Assembly: GCA_016190925.1 (NCBI GenBank) | Contig: JACPPQ010000017.1 | Span: 1-43,423, forward strand | Length of the DNA: 43,423 bases | Source of the DNA: Chloroflexota bacterium | Lineage (GTDB): Bacteria > Chloroflexota > Dehalococcoidia > Dehalococcoidales > JACPPQ01 | Direction: 5' to 3' | Part shown: positions 23,339 through 32,131 of the stretch, piece by piece | Layout: every line of letters starts with the position of its first letter | Numbering within the stretch: the first letter of the stretch is position 1 | Notes under the pieces: generated by a model | What the model saw: only the letters and a program-made list of their open reading frames with translations | What the model was told of the DNA's origin: nothing | Databases searched by the model: none | Position numbers and translations under genes: made by a program

Positions 23339-24964
23339 ATGGACCGGGATAGCATCAATGAAGCCCGCGAGCGTCTCTCCGGAGAACAGGGCACAATCAT
23401 CAAGGACTGGGGCGGCAGAATTCCTTTTGCCCTGGTCTACCCCAATTCCTATTATGTCGGAATGTCCAACCTCGGTGTCCACGCCATCTACGGCTTCCTT
23501 AACAGCTATGTCGCAGCGCTGTGCGAAAGAGTCTTCTGGGAGAAGTCCAATGCAGAAACCGGGCAGATGCCGGTCTCTATCGAATCCCAGAGACCGCTCA
23601 CGGATTTTGCCGTCCTGGCCTTCTCCATCAGCTATGAGCTCGATTATTTCAACGTAGCGCGAATCCTTAAAGCCAGCGGCATCCCGCTTTACGCCGCTGA
23701 CCGCGATGAGCGCTATCCCCTGGTCATTGCCGGAGGCCCGTGCATCACGGCAAATCCTGCGCCGCTTTCCCCTTTCTTCGATTGCTTCGGCATTGGAGAA
23801 GCAGAGACGCTCCTGCCCTCTATGCTGCCGTTGATTTCCAAAGGACTAGGCGGCAACCGTAGCGATTTCCTTAAATCGCTTGCGGCGCTCCCCGGAATCT
23901 ATGTGCCGCACTACTCAGGCACGCAGGTAAAGCGACAGTGGGTGCATAACCTCGATGATTTCCCAGTGGGGTCGACGGTCTTTCCACCGAAGGATGAAAC
24001 CGAGCTCGGCGACCTTTATCTCATGGAGGTGCAACGGGGCTGCAACTGGCACTGCCGTTTCTGCCTGGTGAGCAACGCCTTCTGCCCCATGCGCTACCGT
24101 TCGCTGGACAATCTTTTGACGCAAGCCGAGCGAGGACTGAGGTACCACAAGCGCATCGGCCTAGTCGGGCCGGCGGTCTCCGACCATCCTCAAATAAACG
24201 AGCTGCTATCAGGGCTGTCTCATATGGGGGCGGGTATTTCCATCAGCTCTCTGCGTGTCAAACCTATTTTGCCCGTAGTGCTGGGGGAGCTTGTCAGGGG
24301 CGGAGCTCGGACTGTCGTTCTCGCGCCGGAAGCAGGTTCCCAGCGCCTGCGCAGAGTACTCAGAAAAGGCATCTCCGAAGCGGACATTCTGGAAGCGGTG
24401 GGCAAGGTCTCGGAGCAGAACATCCAGCAGCTAAAGCTCTACTTCATGTTCGGCCTGCCCACTGAGACGGATGAAGACGTGGAGGAAATTATCAAGCTGA
24501 CCCTCCGCTGCAAAGACATTCTTGATAGAAAACGCAGGGGCTGCCGGCTCACCCTCAATATCGCGCCTTTCGTGCCCAAAGCAGGAACGCCGTTCCAGTG
24601 GCTTCCGATGGAACATCCGGACACGCTGAACCGGCGGCTATCCTTGTTGAAACGCGGCCTTATGCCGAAGGGAATCAAAATCAAGAGCGAAAGCCCATTC
24701 TGGAGCGAGGTGCAGGCAGTTCTTGCCCGAGGAGACGCTCGAACAGCGAAAGTCCTTGCCGCCATCGAGGAGATTTCGTTAGCCGGCTGGCGCAGGGCAG
24801 TGGACGCTTGCCGACTGGACTCCGACTATTTAGCCCATCAGGAGTGGGACATCGGCGGGGAATTGCCGTGGGACATGCTTGACCTCGGGACCGGTCCCGG
24901 TTTCCTCGAAAAAGAGATGAAGAGGGCGCTGACGACAACACGGACTGACGCCCAAAAAGAATAG
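23339..24964 (+). CDS. Radical SAM protein with N-terminal B12-binding-like domain
   Basis: A 541-residue protein. Residues 25-200 resemble the N-terminal, B12-binding-like region of TIGR03960-type and related radical SAM proteins (LVYPNSYYVGMSNLG, VIAGGPCITANPAPL, FDCFGIGEAE). The radical SAM motif C-x3-C-x2-C is at C235, C239 and C242 (RGCNWHCRFC), followed by the TIM-barrel segment EAGSQRLRRVL and KLYFMFGLPTETDEDV. The N-terminal domain lacks a clear D-x-H-x2-G cobalamin motif, so B12 binding is doubtful. Substrate unknown. Probably co-transcribed with the NYN gene. Confidence 0.85.
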   Translation: MDRDSINEARERLSGEQGTIIKDWGGRIPFALVYPNSYYVGMSNLGVHAIYGFLNSYVAALCERVFWEKSNAETGQMPVSIESQRPLTDFAVLAFSISYELDYFNVARILKASGIPLYAADRDERYPLVIAGGPCITANPAPLSPFFDCFGIGEAETLLPSMLPLISKGLGGNRSDFLKSLAALPGIYVPHYSGTQVKRQWVHNLDDFPVGSTVFPPKDETELGDLYLMEVQRGCNWHCRFCLVSNAFCPMRYRSLDNLLTQAERGLRYHKRIGLVGPAVSDHPQINELLSGLSHMGAGISISSLRVKPILPVVLGELVRGGARTVVLAPEAGSQRLRRVLRKGISEADILEAVGKVSEQNIQQLKLYFMFGLPTETDEDVEEIIKLTLRCKDILDRKRRGCRLTLNIAPFVPKAGTPFQWLPMEHPDTLNRRLSLLKRGLMPKGIKIKSESPFWSEVQAVLARGDARTAKVLAAIEEISLAGWRRAVDACRLDSDYLAHQEWDIGGELPWDMLDLGTGPGFLEKEMKRALTTTRTDAQKE

Positions 24965-24991
24965 CGCCCGATAGGAACCTACCAGGCGCTA
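24962..24991. terminator. Hairpin between convergent genes
   Basis: TAGCGCC (24962-24968) and GGCGCTA (24985-24991) form a 7-bp stem, with TAGG/CCTA (24972-24981) as an inner stem. It overlaps the radical SAM stop codon and lies 28 bases from the stop of the convergent alanine-rich gene. Bidirectional termination is likely, though the T run is weak. Confidence 0.55.
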
Positions 24992-25018
24992 GTGCTTATT
25001 ATCTCAACAATACTCTCT

Positions 25019-27766
25019 TTAGCGAGGTGTCAGGATGCTCAAACCGAGGCTGATAACTACTGCAGCAAACACTGATGCCATGACCACCACACCAGCAAAC
25101 ACAATAAACTCCCAAGAAGAAAGAATCTTCCTCAGCAGGGCTCTCGGAAGGGCTTCCCCGGCTACCTTTCCCGCTTCCTGGGCTGCCTTGATAGCTGCCG
25201 CCGCTGCTTCCTGAGCTTGCCTCGCCAGAGCACTTGCCGCTTCGGCTGCCCGTGCCGCATCAGCCGCCGCCGCCCTGGATGTCCTCATTGCCGCTTCAGC
25301 AGCCTCTCTGGCTTTGTTACTGGCTTCCTCGGCTTTTCTGGCAGATTCCTGCGCTGCCCTGGAAGCTGCTTCGGCAGCCTTCCGGGATTCTTCAGCGGCC
25401 GCTTTTGCCGCCGCCTCAGCGGCTTCTCCGGCTTTGGCACTCGCTTCCGCGGCTGCTTTTGCTGCTGCCTCGGCTTTGCGCGCTGCCTCTTCAGCCGCCG
25501 CTTTTGCCATCTTCATCGCCGCCTCAGCAGACGCCTTAGCCGCAAGACTCGCTTCCTCGGCTTTCTTTGCCGCTTCCTCCGCTACTTTAGCAGCCGCCGC
25601 TCCGGCCGCCTGGGCTTGTTCACCAGCTAATTTTGCGGCTGCTTCGGCCGCCTCTCTGGCAGCCATGCCGGCTGCTTCGGCTCTCGCTGCTGCCTCCTGT
25701 GCTGACTTGGCAGCTGCTGCTCCAGCCTTCCGTGCTTCTTCAGCGGCCGCTTTTGCCGCCGCCTCAGCGGCTTCCTTAGCGGCAAGGCCTGCTTCCTCGG
25801 CTCTTCTGGCAATTTCTTCAGCCGCGAGCTTGAATACCTCGGCAGCAGCTTTGGCACCCTTATCGGCTGCCTCGGCTTTGCGCGCTGCCTCTTCAGACGA
25901 GGCTATTGCTGTTTTGGCCGTCTCTCCAGCTTTTCGCGCCGCCTCCTCAGACGACACTTTTGCTACTTTGGCTGTTTCTTCGGCTTTCCGAGCAGCCACT
26001 TCTGCTCTTCTGGCTGCTTCAGCAGCAGCTGCCTCGGCCGCCTTGATTGCAGCCTCAGCCGCTGCCTGGGCACGCTCTGCCGCCCCTTCAGCCCTGAGAC
26101 CGGCTTCTTCAGCTCGCTTTGCCGCCTCTTCACCCAAGGCTTTCATCGCAGCTTCAGTGGCTTCCCTCGCTTCCCTTGCCACCTCTTCAGCCCTGCGACC
26201 GGCTTCTTCGGCTCTCTGACCGGCTTCCCTCGCAGCCATCTCAGCCGACTGTTTAGCTTCCTCAGTTTTGGCGGCTGCCTCTTCACCGACTGTCTTCGCT
26301 GCAACTTCAGCAGCCTCTTTGGCAATCACCGAAGCCTTTGAGGCTGCAGCCGCCGCTGCTTCCGCCGCCCTGGCCATCTCCTCCGCCCGGCTTATCAGTT
26401 GGTGCAGGGTCCTGGAAGCCGCTTCAATGGCTTCATCACCAGCCACATCAGCTTGCTCAGCCTTCTTGCGAACCTTATCAGCTACCTTGAAACCGGCTTC
26501 TGCCGCGTCCCTGGCTTCCCTGCCCGCTTCGTCAACTCTATCAGCAATTGTTCCTGATACCGCAACAGCCGCTCCGGCAGCTTCATCTCCGGCTATCTCA
26601 GCTAACTCAGCTTTTCTACGGGTCTCTTCCGCCGCCTCAAAAGCGGCCGCAGCTGCCCTTTTTGCCTTTCTACCGGCATCCTCGGCCTGGGTAGCCGTCT
26701 CCGCAGTAGGCGTCCTGGTCACTTTTTCAATCGATGCCCTCGCTGCCTTTGCAGCCTCATCGGCTTCTTTTCCGGCGGCATTCGCCGCACTTATGGCGTC
26801 CTCAACAGACTGCCTGGCAAACCTGGCCTTTTCCTCAGCTCTTACCGCTGCTTCTTCCGCCGCTCTCGCGGCAGCCGCAGCCGCGGCTTTCGCAGCCAGG
26901 TCCACGTCTTCAGCCTTTCTGGAGGCTTCTTCAGCCGCCTCTCTGGCCAATCTTGCTGTTTCCTCAGCCCTTGCGGCTGCCTGTTCTGCTCTTTCAGCAG
27001 CTTCCTGGGCGGCCCTGGTGGCCGCATCAGCCGCTTCTCTGGCGGCAAGGCTGGCTTCTTCAGCTCTTCGTGCTGCTTCGTCTGCTGCGCCGGTAGCAGC
27101 CTCAGCCGCTGCTTCTGCCCTTCTCGCAGCTTCGGCAGCCGCTTCCTCAGCCGATTTCGCGGCGGCCTCAGCCGCTTCTCTGGCGGCAAGGCTGGCTTCC
27201 TCCGCTCTACGGGCTGCTTCCTGCGCCGCTTTGACCGCCGCCTCGCCAGCTTTTCTGGCCGCTTCAGCGGCGACCTCCGCCTTTCTGGCCGCTTCTTTCG
27301 ATGCTTTCGTTGCTGCTTCAGCCTCGGCAATAGCACTGGCACTGGCTGCCTCTGCTCTTCTGGCAGCCTCTTCAGCCGCCTTCTTGAATGCCTCAATGGC
27401 AGCTTTTGCTCCCTTATCGGCCGTCTCAGCTTTGCGCGTCGCTTCCTCGGCTGCGTGTCTCGCCACAGTGGCAGTCTGCTCCGCCTTAGCAGCCGCTTCG
27501 GCAGCCGCACGGGTAGCACTTTCGGCGGCTTTCTCCCCGGCTTCGCGCGCCTCTACGGCCCGCTCTGCCGCCTCATGGGAAGCCTTGGTGGCTTGCTGGG
27601 CCGCGCCTCTAGCCAGCCTTGCCGCTTCCTCCGCTCTCCTGGCTGCCTCAGCCGCCAACCTGATATTGTCATCCATTTCATCCAGGATTACAGGCAACGG
27701 CTTGGTCAAAATTTTGGCTGATTCAGGCTTCTTTTCCCCCGATGCCCCCACATTCTTGGTTACCAT
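25019..27766 (-). CDS. Very long alanine-rich helical protein with C-terminal membrane anchor
   Basis: A 915-residue protein of unrecognised family. Nearly half is alanine by eye, with Glu, Lys and Arg making up most of the rest. After about 30 ordinary residues it runs without Pro or Gly breaks of note as a continuous charged helix. Units such as AARRAEEASLAAREAAEAA recur at spacings of 18, 25 and 29 residues, all near whole helix turns. A variant region (about 330-470) is richer in Val, Ile and Thr and holds two AGDEA repeats. Residues about 885-910 are a hydrophobic segment (FIVFAGVVVMASVFAAVVIS) followed by a short tail. There is no signal peptide, so it is probably tail-anchored with the long helix in the cytoplasm. 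It resembles TolA stalks or LEA proteins in composition only. Confidence 0.8.
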   Translation of the reverse strand: MVTKNVGASGEKKPESAKILTKPLPVILDEMDDNIRLAAEAARRAEEAARLARGAAQQATKASHEAAERAVEAREAGEKAAESATRAAAEAAAKAEQTATVARHAAEEATRKAETADKGAKAAIEAFKKAAEEAARRAEAASASAIAEAEAATKASKEAARKAEVAAEAARKAGEAAVKAAQEAARRAEEASLAAREAAEAAAKSAEEAAAEAARRAEAAAEAATGAADEAARRAEEASLAAREAADAATRAAQEAAERAEQAAARAEETARLAREAAEEASRKAEDVDLAAKAAAAAAARAAEEAAVRAEEKARFARQSVEDAISAANAAGKEADEAAKAARASIEKVTRTPTAETATQAEDAGRKAKRAAAAAFEAAEETRRKAELAEIAGDEAAGAAVAVSGTIADRVDEAGREARDAAEAGFKVADKVRKKAEQADVAGDEAIEAASRTLHQLISRAEEMARAAEAAAAAASKASVIAKEAAEVAAKTVGEEAAAKTEEAKQSAEMAAREAGQRAEEAGRRAEEVAREAREATEAAMKALGEEAAKRAEEAGLRAEGAAERAQAAAEAAIKAAEAAAAEAARRAEVAARKAEETAKVAKVSSEEAARKAGETAKTAIASSEEAARKAEAADKGAKAAAEVFKLAAEEIARRAEEAGLAAKEAAEAAAKAAAEEARKAGAAAAKSAQEAAARAEAAGMAAREAAEAAAKLAGEQAQAAGAAAAKVAEEAAKKAEEASLAAKASAEAAMKMAKAAAEEAARKAEAAAKAAAEASAKAGEAAEAAAKAAAEESRKAAEAASRAAQESARKAEEASNKAREAAEAAMRTSRAAAADAARAAEAASALARQAQEAAAAAIKAAQEAGKVAGEALPRALLRKILSSWEFIVFAGVVVMASVFAAVVISLGLSILTPR

Positions 27767-28286
27767 TTTGCTATGAAACTCCTTTTGTCCCTGTTAACTC
27801 GCAAAGCACAGGAACTAAAATAACTTGTCATGCGCCTGAGGCGCACTCACGAACGATGAAAATATTAACACGCCCTATGTCATTCCCGCGAAAGCGGGAA
27901 TCCGGTGGGATGGTGGGGCTGGATTCCGACCCCACATCAATCCCGTATCAAGCACGGGACAAGGTTTGGGGCAAGCTTTTCGTCGGAATGGTTATTTTCT
28001 AGGTAATCAGTGAAGATTACGGCTATCTTTCAGACGTAAAACATGAACTATTCTTCACGATAGTAGCTAAAATCACTAAAATTATGCTCTTGCTTAAAGC
28101 GCATGTCAAGTATTTTCGGAAGATTTTTGTAAGGATTTGTGGAGGGTTATCATTAAGCTCAAAAGTCAAAGCTCAAAGCTCAAAATTGCATCGCAAAACT
28201 TAAAGCTGGAGGATGAAACAATCCCGGTACTTACACTGAAGGAATTCGCAATGGCGTTTGAGCTTTATGCTGGCACGGTGGGTAAT
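27767..28286. other. Repeat-rich intergenic stretch without a gene
   Basis: It contains TGCGCC-tga-GGCGCA (27831-27845), ATTCCCGC-gaaa-GCGGGAAT (27882-27901), a CCCGT-atcaagc-ACGGG hairpin (27944-27960) also seen reversed at 43194-43212, and an AAAGCTCAAA tract repeated three or four times near 28150-28190. No convincing reading frame is seen. Confidence 0.65.
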
Positions 28287-29054
28287 CTACAGTTGTCTGG
28301 CCCATTTTACCGCATTGAGGAAAATTTGAAAGCCGTCTCCGTACTTTTGAGCGCCCTGCCTGGGCCACTGCGGATGCTGGCTGCCCCGGATATGACGCTC
28401 AGGATGAGGCATCAGGGCAAAAACGCGCCCCGACGCGTCACAAATGCCGGCGATGTTTCCTACCGAGCCGTTGGGGTTGTGCGGATAGCCCGCGCTGGTA
28501 TCCCCCTTCTCGTCAGCGTAATACAGGGCTACGTTTGCCTCTGGAAAGTACGATGCGATAAACTTTCCTTCGCCGTGGGCAACAGGCAAATACATGCCCT
28601 CGATATCCCTGGTAAAGACGCAAGGGCTTTTCTGGTTCGCACGGAGATGCACCCAGCGGCATTCGAACTTGCCGGAATCGTTAGCAGTCAGGGTCACCCG
28701 CAACTGGCTCTTAAGCTGGGATGGCTCCGGCAAGATGCCTGTTTTCACCAGCACCTGGAAGCCATTGCAAATTCCCAGAATTAAACCACCTTTTTCGATA
28801 AATGCCAGTATATCCTCGCCAAGCTTCAGCATAAGCTCGTTGGCAAGGATTTTACCGGCCCCCAGGTCATCCCCATAGGTGAAGCCACCGGGGATTACCA
28901 TTATCTGGTAATCGGAGAGCCTCTTCTCACGGCTCACGAGCCGGTTAACGTGCAACAGGGATGATTCCGCCCCGGCCTGCTCAAAGGCAAAGGCTGTCTC
29001 GACATCACAATTGGCCCCCGGTGCGCGCAGTACCAGCACTTTTATTTTGCCCAC
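28287..29054 (-). CDS. purQ: Phosphoribosylformylglycinamidine synthase, glutaminase subunit (PurQ)
   Basis: A 255-residue class I glutamine amidotransferase. It frees ammonia for FGAM synthesis. The nucleophile is C96 (LGICNGFQ) and the triad is completed by H217 and E219 (LMPHPERH). The N-terminal APGANCD and the inserted SGKFECRWV...PVAHGEGKF segment are typical of the longer PurQ type. The start is GTG at 29054, with AGGA overlapping the purL stop; the genes are 6 bases apart and surely coupled. Confidence 0.96.
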   Translation of the reverse strand: MGKIKVLVLRAPGANCDVETAFAFEQAGAESSLLHVNRLVSREKRLSDYQIMVIPGGFTYGDDLGAGKILANELMLKLGEDILAFIEKGGLILGICNGFQVLVKTGILPEPSQLKSQLRVTLTANDSGKFECRWVHLRANQKSPCVFTRDIEGMYLPVAHGEGKFIASYFPEANVALYYADEKGDTSAGYPHNPNGSVGNIAGICDASGRVFALMPHPERHIRGSQHPQWPRQGAQKYGDGFQIFLNAVKWARQL

Positions 29055-29060
29055 GTTATC

Positions 29061-31919
29061 CTACCACCTGAGCGGCTTCTGCCAGGCTTCCTTCAATTGG
29101 TTAACAGGAACAGAAACGACTTTTCTACCGTCGACTCCGTAAACTTCGAGCACATCGGTATTGGTGACTTTGCCAATGACCGCAAAAGTGCTGCCGCTCA
29201 TCACCTTCTCAAACTGCTGCCATTTGTCCGGCGCAACCTCAACCAGGAAACGGCTGTTCGATTCGGAGAAGAGTATGGAATCGTCACGAGCAATCGGCTC
29301 ACCTAGTGGGACAGATTCGAGTTCTATCTTCGCGCCCAGACCACCGGCAAAAGCCATCTCGGCGACGGCCACACCGATGCCGCCTTCACTGCAATCGTGG
29401 CAGGCGTTCACCAAGCCTTTTCCGGTAGCGCTGCTCAAACTATCCATCAACGCCTTTGCCTGCTGCGGGTCGACTTCAGGCACATTGTTCCCCGTGAAGC
29501 CGCAGCTTCTGAAATACTCCGAGCCTCCCAGCTCGTTTTTTGTGATGCCTGTTATATATATCAGGTCGCCGGCCTTTTTGAAGTCCATCGATACGGCGCG
29601 GCTCACGTTATCCATAACCCCCATGGCAGAAATTAGCAGGGTGTGCGGGATAGAGATGAGCTTGCCTTCGTATTCAAATTCATTATTCAGGCTGTCCTTG
29701 CCGGAAATGAAGGGGGTCTGGTAGGCCAGCGACATGTCATGACAGGCCTGCGCCGCACGGACAAGCGCGCCGAGCATCTCCGGACGCCCGGTATTGCCCC
29801 AGCAGAAATTGTCCAGCAAAGCTACCTTTTTCAGATTTCCGCCCACGGCTATTATTTGCCTCAGTGCCTCATCGATGGCCGATGCGGCCATCCAGTAGGG
29901 GTCTATGTCCCCGTACTTGGGATTTATTCCGTTGGAGACAATCACACCCATATTAGAGTCAAGCACCGGCCTGATGATAGCGGCATCACTGGGGCCGTCA
30001 TTGTCCCTCCCGACCAGAGGCTTGAGCACATTTCCCCCCTGCACCTCATGGTCGTACTGGCGGATGACCCATTCCTTGCTGCACACATTCCATGAACCGA
30101 GCACCCGCAAAAGGTCACCGGTCAGGTCGGTCAGAGGAGGAAAGGCCGGCTCAACATACTGAGGCTGTTTCCATGTTGCCTCCCGCTCCACCTGTGGAAG
30201 ACCATCGTGCAGAAACTCCATATCCAGGTCGCAGACCTGGTTTCCCTGGTAGAAAAGCCGGAGCCGGCGGTCGTTGGTGAACTCACCGATAACCGCCGCC
30301 TCCACATCCTCGCTATCGAAGAGTTTCAGCAATTCTTCAATGTTTTCCGCAGGAACAGCAAGCACCATCCGCTCCTGCGACTCCGATATCCATATCTCCG
30401 AATAGGAAAGTCCGGTGTATTTCAAAGGGACTTTCTCCAGGTCCACACGTACGCCGGTATCAGCCCCCATCTCTCCCACAGCGGATGAAAGTCCTCCGCC
30501 GCCGCAGTCCGTGATGCGGCGGAAGAGCCTGCGGTCCCTGGCCTGCAATATAACGTCAATGACCTTCTTTTCCACGATGGCGTTGCCAATTTGCACCGAG
30601 CTCGAAGAGACCATGGTCGATTGGTCGGTGAGCTGCTCCGAAGCGAAGGTAACACCGTGGATTCCATCACGGCCGGTCCTTCCACCAACAACTACCACCA
30701 GGTCCCCGGGATGCTGCTGGCCCCTGCGGGCAACCTCCCTCGGAATCAGTCCAAGCGTCCCGCAGTAGACCAGGGGATTGGCGATGTACCTTTCATCGAA
30801 AAGGATAGCGCCGTTAAGTGTGGGTATGCCCAGGCGGTTGCCGTAGTCAGCCACCCCCGCCCTTACACCTTTGAAGATGCGGCGCGGATGCAGCACACCC
30901 CCGGGAAGCTTGTTATAGGGCAAGTCCGGCGGGCCGAAGCAAAAGACATCGGTATTAAGGATTGGTTTTGCGCCAAGCCCTGTGCCGAGCGGGTCACGGA
31001 CTACTCCCCCGATTCCGGTAGAAGCCCCGCCGTAAGGCTCAACCGCGGAAGGATGGTTGTGCGTCTCGACCTTGAAGCACAGCGCCCAGCGGCCATCGAA
31101 GTCAATCACTCCGGAGTTATCTTCGAAAACAGAAATGCACCACGGCTTATCCAGCTCACGGGTGGCCTTCATGATGGTGCTTTTGAGCAGATTATCGATG
31201 GTTGCGCCGTCAAACCTGATTTTACCCCTGAAGGTCTTGTGGACGCAGTGCTCTGACCAGGTCTGCGCCAGAGTCTCAAGCTCGGCATCGGTGGGGTTCC
31301 TCGCCTGGCGCTGGAAGTAGCCTGTAATGGTCTGGAGCTCCTCGACGGAGAAGCCGAAACGCTGCCTGACCTGCTGGAATACGGTATTATCCAGGCCGAG
31401 GAGTTCGACATAGCCCAACTTGAAAGTATACTGGGGGTTCTCAGGGAAGGCCACATGCTCCCGCTCAACCACGTGCTGGATAATGGGGTTTAACAGGAGC
31501 TTGCTTGAGATGGAGTCCAGTTGCCGCCGGGTCAGCGGCCCCTCTATGAGATAGCGTTTGGAGGTCTTGACCGCCCTGACACCCCCCACACCCAAGTCTT
31601 TGATGGCCTTCATGGCGGAGCCTTCCACCGGGTCGGTGACGCCCGGGTTATAGGCTACTTCTACCGTATGAAAGTCGGCATTGGGTTTTTCCCTAGCGGG
31701 CTTCACGCCGTAATGATATTCCTGGGTAACCGGGTCGGCGAAGAGGTTGCAACAAATCGACTCCAGTTCACCAGTCGTCAGGTCAGCATCCAGCCAGTAA
31801 ATGTCCTCCACGCGGACATTTGAGACATTGGTTATTTCCAGGTCGTGGATGTCTTTGACCAGGCCGAGACCCCGGGGGTCGGGCAGGTCACTCCTCAGGC
31901 TGACTTCTATTTTATGCAT
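29061..31919 (-). CDS. purL: Phosphoribosylformylglycinamidine synthase (PurL) with two PurS-like domains fused in front
   Basis: A 952-residue ATP-dependent synthase converting FGAR to FGAM. The N-terminal 155 residues hold two PurS-like domains: 1-75 (HKIEVSLRSDLPDPRG...) and about 83-155 (HTVEVAYNPGVTDPVEGSAM..., ending LLLNPIIQHVV). Residues 170-952 are a small-type PurL with WSEHCVHKTF, ETHNHPSAVEPYGGASTG and SGGDS-like catalytic segments (DCGGGGLSSAVGEMGADTG, DCSEGG). Thus PurS and PurL functions are on one chain, with PurQ separate. The length equals small PurL plus two PurS units. GAGG lies upstream of the ATG. Confidence 0.95.
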   Translation of the reverse strand: MHKIEVSLRSDLPDPRGLGLVKDIHDLEITNVSNVRVEDIYWLDADLTTGELESICCNLFADPVTQEYHYGVKPAREKPNADFHTVEVAYNPGVTDPVEGSAMKAIKDLGVGGVRAVKTSKRYLIEGPLTRRQLDSISSKLLLNPIIQHVVEREHVAFPENPQYTFKLGYVELLGLDNTVFQQVRQRFGFSVEELQTITGYFQRQARNPTDAELETLAQTWSEHCVHKTFRGKIRFDGATIDNLLKSTIMKATRELDKPWCISVFEDNSGVIDFDGRWALCFKVETHNHPSAVEPYGGASTGIGGVVRDPLGTGLGAKPILNTDVFCFGPPDLPYNKLPGGVLHPRRIFKGVRAGVADYGNRLGIPTLNGAILFDERYIANPLVYCGTLGLIPREVARRGQQHPGDLVVVVGGRTGRDGIHGVTFASEQLTDQSTMVSSSSVQIGNAIVEKKVIDVILQARDRRLFRRITDCGGGGLSSAVGEMGADTGVRVDLEKVPLKYTGLSYSEIWISESQERMVLAVPAENIEELLKLFDSEDVEAAVIGEFTNDRRLRLFYQGNQVCDLDMEFLHDGLPQVEREATWKQPQYVEPAFPPLTDLTGDLLRVLGSWNVCSKEWVIRQYDHEVQGGNVLKPLVGRDNDGPSDAAIIRPVLDSNMGVIVSNGINPKYGDIDPYWMAASAIDEALRQIIAVGGNLKKVALLDNFCWGNTGRPEMLGALVRAAQACHDMSLAYQTPFISGKDSLNNEFEYEGKLISIPHTLLISAMGVMDNVSRAVSMDFKKAGDLIYITGITKNELGGSEYFRSCGFTGNNVPEVDPQQAKALMDSLSSATGKGLVNACHDCSEGGIGVAVAEMAFAGGLGAKIELESVPLGEPIARDDSILFSESNSRFLVEVAPDKWQQFEKVMSGSTFAVIGKVTNTDVLEVYGVDGRKVVSVPVNQLKEAWQKPLRW

Positions 31920-32028
31920 AGGGTCGTAGCCTCGAAATCAACGGGGTGTGGACTGGGGTGTCAGCCGGAGAAACCAGAAACGGAAGACTGGTATCTTGTA
32001 TTACAAGACTGTTACATAGCCTCCTGTC

Positions 32029-32061
32029 ATTGCGAGCCCTTCCGCAGAAGGGCGAAGCAAT
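32029..32061. repeat. ATTGC...GCAAT nested palindromic repeat
   Basis: Outer arms ATTGC/GCAAT enclose a 7-bp perfect stem GCCCTTC-cgca-GAAGGGC (32036-32053). The same outer arms with a different inner stem occur at 2293-2325. It lies between yqeY and purL. Confidence 0.7.
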
Positions 32062-32131
32062 CCGTATGGTTGACCGAGTACGTTCTTTGTTGAGGTACAA
32101 GATGTAAACTTTTGATTTCAGATTCAGAAGA

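Noticed and set aside
25019-27766. CRISPR array or low-complexity artefact in the repeated DNA
   Set aside because: Repeats are irregular in spacing, multiples of three, and keep one reading frame open for 915 codons.
25314-27776. Long open frames on the plus strand opposite the alanine-rich gene (301 and 502 residues)
   Set aside because: They are Ala/Ser-rich mirror products of GCN codons read on the other strand. They lack ribosome sites and domains, while the minus-strand frame has a start, a membrane anchor and uniform character.
31920-32131. Purine riboswitch upstream of purL
   Set aside because: The gap is filled by a palindromic repeat and AT-rich sequence. No purine aptamer core could be recognised by eye.
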